DNA of 8,684 nt from Anaerolineales bacterium (GTDB lineage Bacteria > Chloroflexota > Anaerolineae > Anaerolineales > DRMV01): assembly GCA_015491595.1 (NCBI GenBank), contig WFVP01000176.1:1-8684 (forward strand), in the 5' to 3' direction. Numbering within the stretch: the stretch's first letter is position 1; each line of letters begins with the position of its first letter. A program made the translations under genes and the position numbers. Below the pieces are notes generated by a model. That model did no database searches. It saw only the letters and a program-made list of their open reading frames with translations, and was not told the DNA's origin. Below, piece after piece: positions 7,001-8,684 of the stretch.

Positions 7001-7267
7001 GATGCTGCGGACCGCCTGTGCGAACACTACTTGCGCCAGCACCGTCCTGCGGCGGCCGTCTCCTTGGCTCAACAAATGCTTCAGGTGGACCCCTGTACCG
7101 AACGGGCCTACCGTCATCTGATGCGGGCCTACGCCCTGCTGGGCGATTACGGCCAGGCGGCCCAGGTCTATCAACGGTGTGTGGAGACCCTTCAAAAGAC
7201 CCTCCAGGTTCCGCCTTCCCCCGAAACCCAGCATCTCTATCAACAGTTGCTCAGGCTCTCTATCTGA
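4058..7267 (+). CDS. STAND ATPase / TPR / SARP-type BTAD transcriptional regulator
   Basis: This 1069-aa protein starts like MalT-type regulators (KITPPR at about 10-15, YIRPRVQETL at 21-30). A STAND ATPase domain follows, with Walker A GAGYGKST (44-51), Walker B LLVVFDDVH (131-139), a sensor-like LLSSREP (166-172) and the family motif TEGWAIALHL (226-235). Residues about 355-800 are helical repeats of TPR type, for example around 433-485, 627-683 and 709-765. Residues about 820-920 form an OmpR/SARP-like winged helix (LRVFTLGAFRVF ... LELLWPD ... LSVLYSVLEP). Residues about 922-1065 are a BTAD domain. Unlike MalT, it has no C-terminal LuxR helix-turn-helix; the SARP region takes its place. 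Such signal-gated activators are known in Actinobacteria and Chloroflexota, usually with unknown ligands. The start uses GGAAG 6 nt upstream. The 42-bp gap after herA and absence of an obvious own promoter suggest co-transcription, but a regulatory link to herA-nurA is unproven. Confidence 0.9.
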   Translation: MARLLVLRSKITPPRTSSRSYIRPRVQETLGSALEYRLTVLQAGAGYGKSTALAHLAHAHAPTAWYQLAREDADPSVFLLHLAHALRQACPALKGLPPPLLEHWDSGQGPLPVMEVLDGLLNALHEVSTPLLVVFDDVHRVLNRSDEVALLLNRFIEWIPSSIHVLLSSREPVHLPHLSRWQAQGEVFTLDQQFLAFREDEIAHLFAEHYHYPLTPDEVTLLHQTTEGWAIALHLVWQTLRTGAAASVAEALQRPNTPLEQLFEVLAHEVLAHQPEDVQRFLIQVATLRRLDPDACAALTSPSEARALLDYLEHQDLFVLKEEDGALRFHFMMHRFLRRLASEEDRRIWHLRAARHYEGTGNADEALYHRLKARSFEEAASLLEAHGQRLLAQGRLDTLAAYLDALPPEILFRHPMLLLYLGELARLRSRFNEALGWYRQAEALWRQQGYWAGVVRALHGQARVYLDTVNPAQAEALLQEALRLSEGHQDREALARMYELLAENRLNAGRPQDAERLRIQAQQLRDALPSDDEILFRVLLRTGRLHEARRRLEQRVQWERQHPVQTPRAHRETLLLLALVYAFLGHGEEALQAAMEGTARGERLGSPYVIAVGHMRQGHAFMLRHPPRYTEAILHFQQAVDASHRLAIPRLRVEACWGLCRAYGFTGALDRARAVAEEGVAIAQKAGDVWITSLVQMTMGAALTLARRHDQAEGWLHQAAQGFRESSDPFGLTATLLWLALTAFERGKPAYHPLLLEALDVAREKGYDFLFLRPTLLGPPDIRRLIPLLLDARAEGLHPAFIQHLLESLGLARLRYHPGYQLRVFTLGAFRVFRGEEEIPPQGWRRESSRRLFQLFLTFRHTLLERERILELLWPDLPMETALRNFKVALSVLYSVLEPRRAPGTPSAYIMREGSAYALRPEADLWLDAEVFERLLTSDTGEVPPEHLEQAVALFTGEYLPDARYEAWAEAERHRLNTLFLDAADRLCEHYLRQHRPAAAVSLAQQMLQVDPCTERAYRHLMRAYALLGDYGQAAQVYQRCVETLQKTLQVPPSPETQHLYQQLLRLSI

Positions 7268-7268
7268 C

Positions 7269-7294
7269 GATGGGTGGAATACCCATTCTTTCTT
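7269..7294 (+). terminator. Weak terminator-like hairpin after the regulator gene
   Basis: ATGGGT at 7270-7275 pairs with ACCCAT at 7281-7286 around a GGAAT loop, extended by a G-T pair, and is followed by TCTTTCTT at 7287-7294. It starts 2 bp after the stop codon at 7265-7267. The 6-bp stem is short and the T tract is broken by two C, so it may be a weak terminator, with the larger hairpin at 7347-7384 as a second stop. Confidence 0.45.
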
Positions 7295-7316
7295 GAAACG
7301 AAACAATTGTGTCGGG

Positions 7317-7386
7317 AGCCCCAACCGGGCACGGGACCGCAGGAAGGAAATTTGGTGGGACGGCGAAGCCGCCCCTTCAATTTCTC
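7317..7386. repeat. Dispersed palindromic element, copy 2 (diverged)
   Basis: This copy shares with 148-227 the 13-nt CGGGCACGGGACC (7326-7338), then one variable base and CAGGAAG, then an A-rich run. The hairpin follows with arms at about 7347-7364 and 7368-7384 around a GAA loop. Pairing is imperfect here: mismatches at 7360/7372 and 7356/7376 and a bulged T, against a perfect 22 bp in copy 1. The inner CGGC and GCCG and the GCCGCCCC right arm are kept. The loop is the reverse complement of the TTC loop of copy 1. It lies between the regulator gene and the SDR gene, in the same relative place (upstream of a transcription unit) as copy 1, and could also stop transcription from the regulator gene. 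Confidence 0.6.
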
Positions 7387-7390
7387 TTCA

Positions 7391-7417
7391 TGTCATGGGA
7401 GACGAGAGTCCATGACG
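7391..7417. repeat. Short inverted repeat upstream of the SDR gene
   Basis: GTCATGG at 7392-7398 and CCATGAC at 7410-7416 are exact 7-bp inverted arms, with flanking T-G and G-T wobble pairs, around a spacer of about 11 nt. It lies about 80 bp before the SDR start. The arm spacing of nearly two helical turns could suit a dimeric regulator, or it may be an accessory stem of the neighbouring repeat element. No clear sigma-70 promoter pair was found between here and the gene; TATCCT at 7456-7461 is the best -10 candidate but lacks a partner at the right distance. Confidence 0.3.
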
Positions 7418-7493
7418 GGCCGGGGTTCCGTAACTCACCGGTAACCGTGCTTCGGTATCCTCAAGACAACTCCCTTCCCCGGAGGAGAACCCC

Positions 7494-8267
7494 ATGCGTT
7501 TGCAGAATCGTGTTGCGATTGTGACGGGTGGCGCTCGAGGAATTGGCCGGGCCACCGTGGAACGCTTCGTTCAGGAAGGGGCTTGGGTCGCCGTCTGGGA
7601 CGTGGATGCCTCTTCGGGCCAGGCCCTGGTGCAAGACCTGCAACAGCAGGGCGCGCGAGTGGGCTTCTGGCAGGTGGATGTCGCGGACACCGCGACGGTG
7701 GACCGCGCGGTGGAGGAGGTGGTGGCGACGTTCGGACGGGTGGACATTTTGGTGAACAATGCAGGCATCCTGCGCGATGCCCGATTGGTGAAAGTCAAGG
7801 ACGGTCAAGTGGTGGGACGGATGAGGGACGAGGACTTCGACGCTGTTATTCGGGTGAACCTGAGGGGCGTGTTCGTGTGCACCCGGGCGGTGGCGCCGTA
7901 CATGATTCGTCAGCGGTATGGGCGTATCCTCAATGCCTCCTCTGTGGTGGGGTTGTACGGCAATTTCGGTCAAACCAATTATGTGGCCGCCAAGGCCGGT
8001 GTCATCGGCATGACCCGGGTTTGGGCCCGGGAACTGGGCCGGTACGGCATCACCGTCAACGCGGTGGCTCCCGGGTTCATCGACACGGACATGACGCGGG
8101 GAATGCCGGAGAAAATCCTGCACCGGATGGTGGAACGCATTCCATTGGGACGCATCGGTCGTCCCGAAGACATCGCCGCGGTGTACGCTTTCCTGGCCAG
8201 CGAGGAGGCTGCCTACATCAACGGCGCGGTCATTTCGGTGGATGGCGGCCTGGTGGTGGGTACGTAA
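7494..8267 (+). CDS. SDR-family oxidoreductase, FabG-like 3-oxoacyl reductase
   Basis: This 257-aa classical short-chain dehydrogenase has the usual FabG length. The cofactor-binding motif is TGGARGIG (11-18), with NNAG at 88-91 and the catalytic set N122, S150 (just before VVG), Y163 and K167 in NYVAAK. The tail after VAPGFIDTDMTRGM and PEDIAAV ends in the typical NGAVISVDGG. It resembles 3-oxoacyl-ACP or acetoacetyl-CoA reductases. An acidic residue ends the second beta strand (D36 in AVWDVD), which in SDRs usually favours NAD(H) over NADP(H). Relative to E. coli FabG there is an added stretch of about 8-10 residues around 98-110 (LVKVKDGQVVGRM). Start ATG 7494 has GGAGGAG at 7481-7487, 6 nt upstream. 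The adjacent acyl-CoA synthetase suggests a role in acyl-CoA or fatty-acid metabolism, possibly oxidative rather than biosynthetic. The exact substrate cannot be read, so no symbol is given. Confidence 0.88.
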   Translation: MRLQNRVAIVTGGARGIGRATVERFVQEGAWVAVWDVDASSGQALVQDLQQQGARVGFWQVDVADTATVDRAVEEVVATFGRVDILVNNAGILRDARLVKVKDGQVVGRMRDEDFDAVIRVNLRGVFVCTRAVAPYMIRQRYGRILNASSVVGLYGNFGQTNYVAAKAGVIGMTRVWARELGRYGITVNAVAPGFIDTDMTRGMPEKILHRMVERIPLGRIGRPEDIAAVYAFLASEEAAYINGAVISVDGGLVVGT

Positions 8268-8273
8268 GGAGGT
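8266..8273 (+). promoter_or_regulatory. Ribosome binding site overlapping the SDR stop codon
   Basis: AAGGAGGT, a near-complete anti-16S match, begins inside the TAA stop of the SDR gene (8265-8267) and ends 7 nt before the next ATG at 8281. This points to translational coupling and a shared transcript for the two genes. Confidence 0.75.
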
Positions 8274-8280
8274 CATCGCG

Positions 8281-8684
8281 ATGTGGAACGTCCCGGACTG
8301 GTTGGCCCAACGGGCGCGACTCTCCCCGGATAGAGTGGCCCTCATCGACACGCTGAATGGCGACCGTCCCATCACCTATCGGGAGTGGAACGCCCAGGCC
8401 AATCGCACCGCGCACTTCCTCCAGCACGCCCTGGGGGTGAGGAAAGGGGACCGGGTGGCCGTCCTGGCCAAGAACAGCGTGGCCTATTTGGACATCTGGT
8501 TCGCCCTGGCCAAAATCGGCGGCGTGTTGCAAAACCTCAACTGGCGCCTGACCCCCCATGAACTCCGCCAACTGGTGGCCGAGGGTGAGCCCATCGCCCT
8601 CGTGTACGACCCCGAATTCGCGGACAAGGCCATGGCCGTGGCCGAGTCCCTGGAGGACCGGACGCCGCGTTTGGTGAGCATGGA
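8281..8684 (+). CDS. Acyl-CoA synthetase / AMP-binding enzyme, N-terminal part (cut by window end)
   Basis: The frame is open from ATG 8281 to the window edge, giving 134 residues of a family that usually has about 500-560. The sequence fits the N-terminal subdomain of adenylate-forming acyl-CoA synthetases: WLAQRARLSPDRVALID (7-23), ITYREWNAQANRTAHFL (31-47), GVRKGDRVAVLAKNSVAYL (52-70), then WFALAKIGGVLQNLNWRLTPHEL (73-95). These enzymes activate a carboxylic acid with ATP and join it to CoA through an acyl-AMP intermediate. The P-loop-like STG signature and other core motifs lie beyond the window, so substrate class (medium- or long-chain fatty acid, or other) is undetermined. It follows the SDR by 13 bp with a strong ribosome binding site in the SDR stop, so the two probably form an operon. 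Confidence 0.88.
   Translation, partial: MWNVPDWLAQRARLSPDRVALIDTLNGDRPITYREWNAQANRTAHFLQHALGVRKGDRVAVLAKNSVAYLDIWFALAKIGGVLQNLNWRLTPHELRQLVAEGEPIALVYDPEFADKAMAVAESLEDRTPRLVSM

Noticed and set aside
7303..7310. ACAATTGT palindrome
   Set aside because: An 8-nt palindrome is expected by chance, with no second site or promoter box in register.
7426..7461. Promoter for the SDR gene (TTCCGT with TATCCT)
   Set aside because: The spacing is about 24 nt and the -35 match is poor, so no promoter is called. TATCCT alone is not enough.

Overview
The window reads as high-GC bacterial chromosome, with every gene on the + strand. Gene content and style suggest a member of the Chloroflexota, probably a thermophilic Anaerolineae-type lineage. 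The pointers are a bacterial HerA-NurA pair, a large MalT-like STAND regulator ending in a SARP-type DNA-binding/BTAD region, and dispersed heptad-based palindromic repeats, one of them inside a gene. This placement is an inference from gene style, not from a marker gene.

Layout. Bases 1-71 probably hold the end of an upstream gene. Bases 72-338 are non-coding: a degenerate heptad tract, a 47-nt hairpin with perfect 22-bp arms, a 13-nt palindrome and a good sigma-70 type promoter. A four-gene co-directional block follows with gaps of only 36-42 bp: nurA (339-1592), an unrecognised 210-aa gene (1629-2261), herA (2303-4015) and a 1069-aa STAND/TPR/SARP-BTAD regulator (4058-7267). A weak terminator-like hairpin follows. 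The next gap (7268-7493) carries a diverged second copy of the hairpin element seen upstream of nurA. A second unit then starts: a FabG-like short-chain dehydrogenase (7494-8267), followed 13 bp later by the start of an acyl-CoA synthetase/AMP-binding enzyme (8281-8684, cut by the window edge).

How the genes work together. HerA (hexameric FtsK/HerA-family DNA translocase) and NurA (nuclease) are known partners in DNA end resection. The gene between them has an N-terminal pattern resembling the HAS-barrel that begins HerA, so it may be a third subunit or accessory factor. The STAND-SARP regulator sits where it would be co-transcribed with them, but what it senses cannot be read from sequence. 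The SDR and acyl-CoA synthetase look like a separate fatty-acid or acyl-CoA metabolism unit.

The most unusual observations are: (1) a heptanucleotide inverted-repeat element inserted in frame within nurA, adding about 30 residues; (2) a two-copy dispersed hairpin element marking the upstream side of both transcription units; and (3) the uncharacterised middle gene of the nurA-herA operon.
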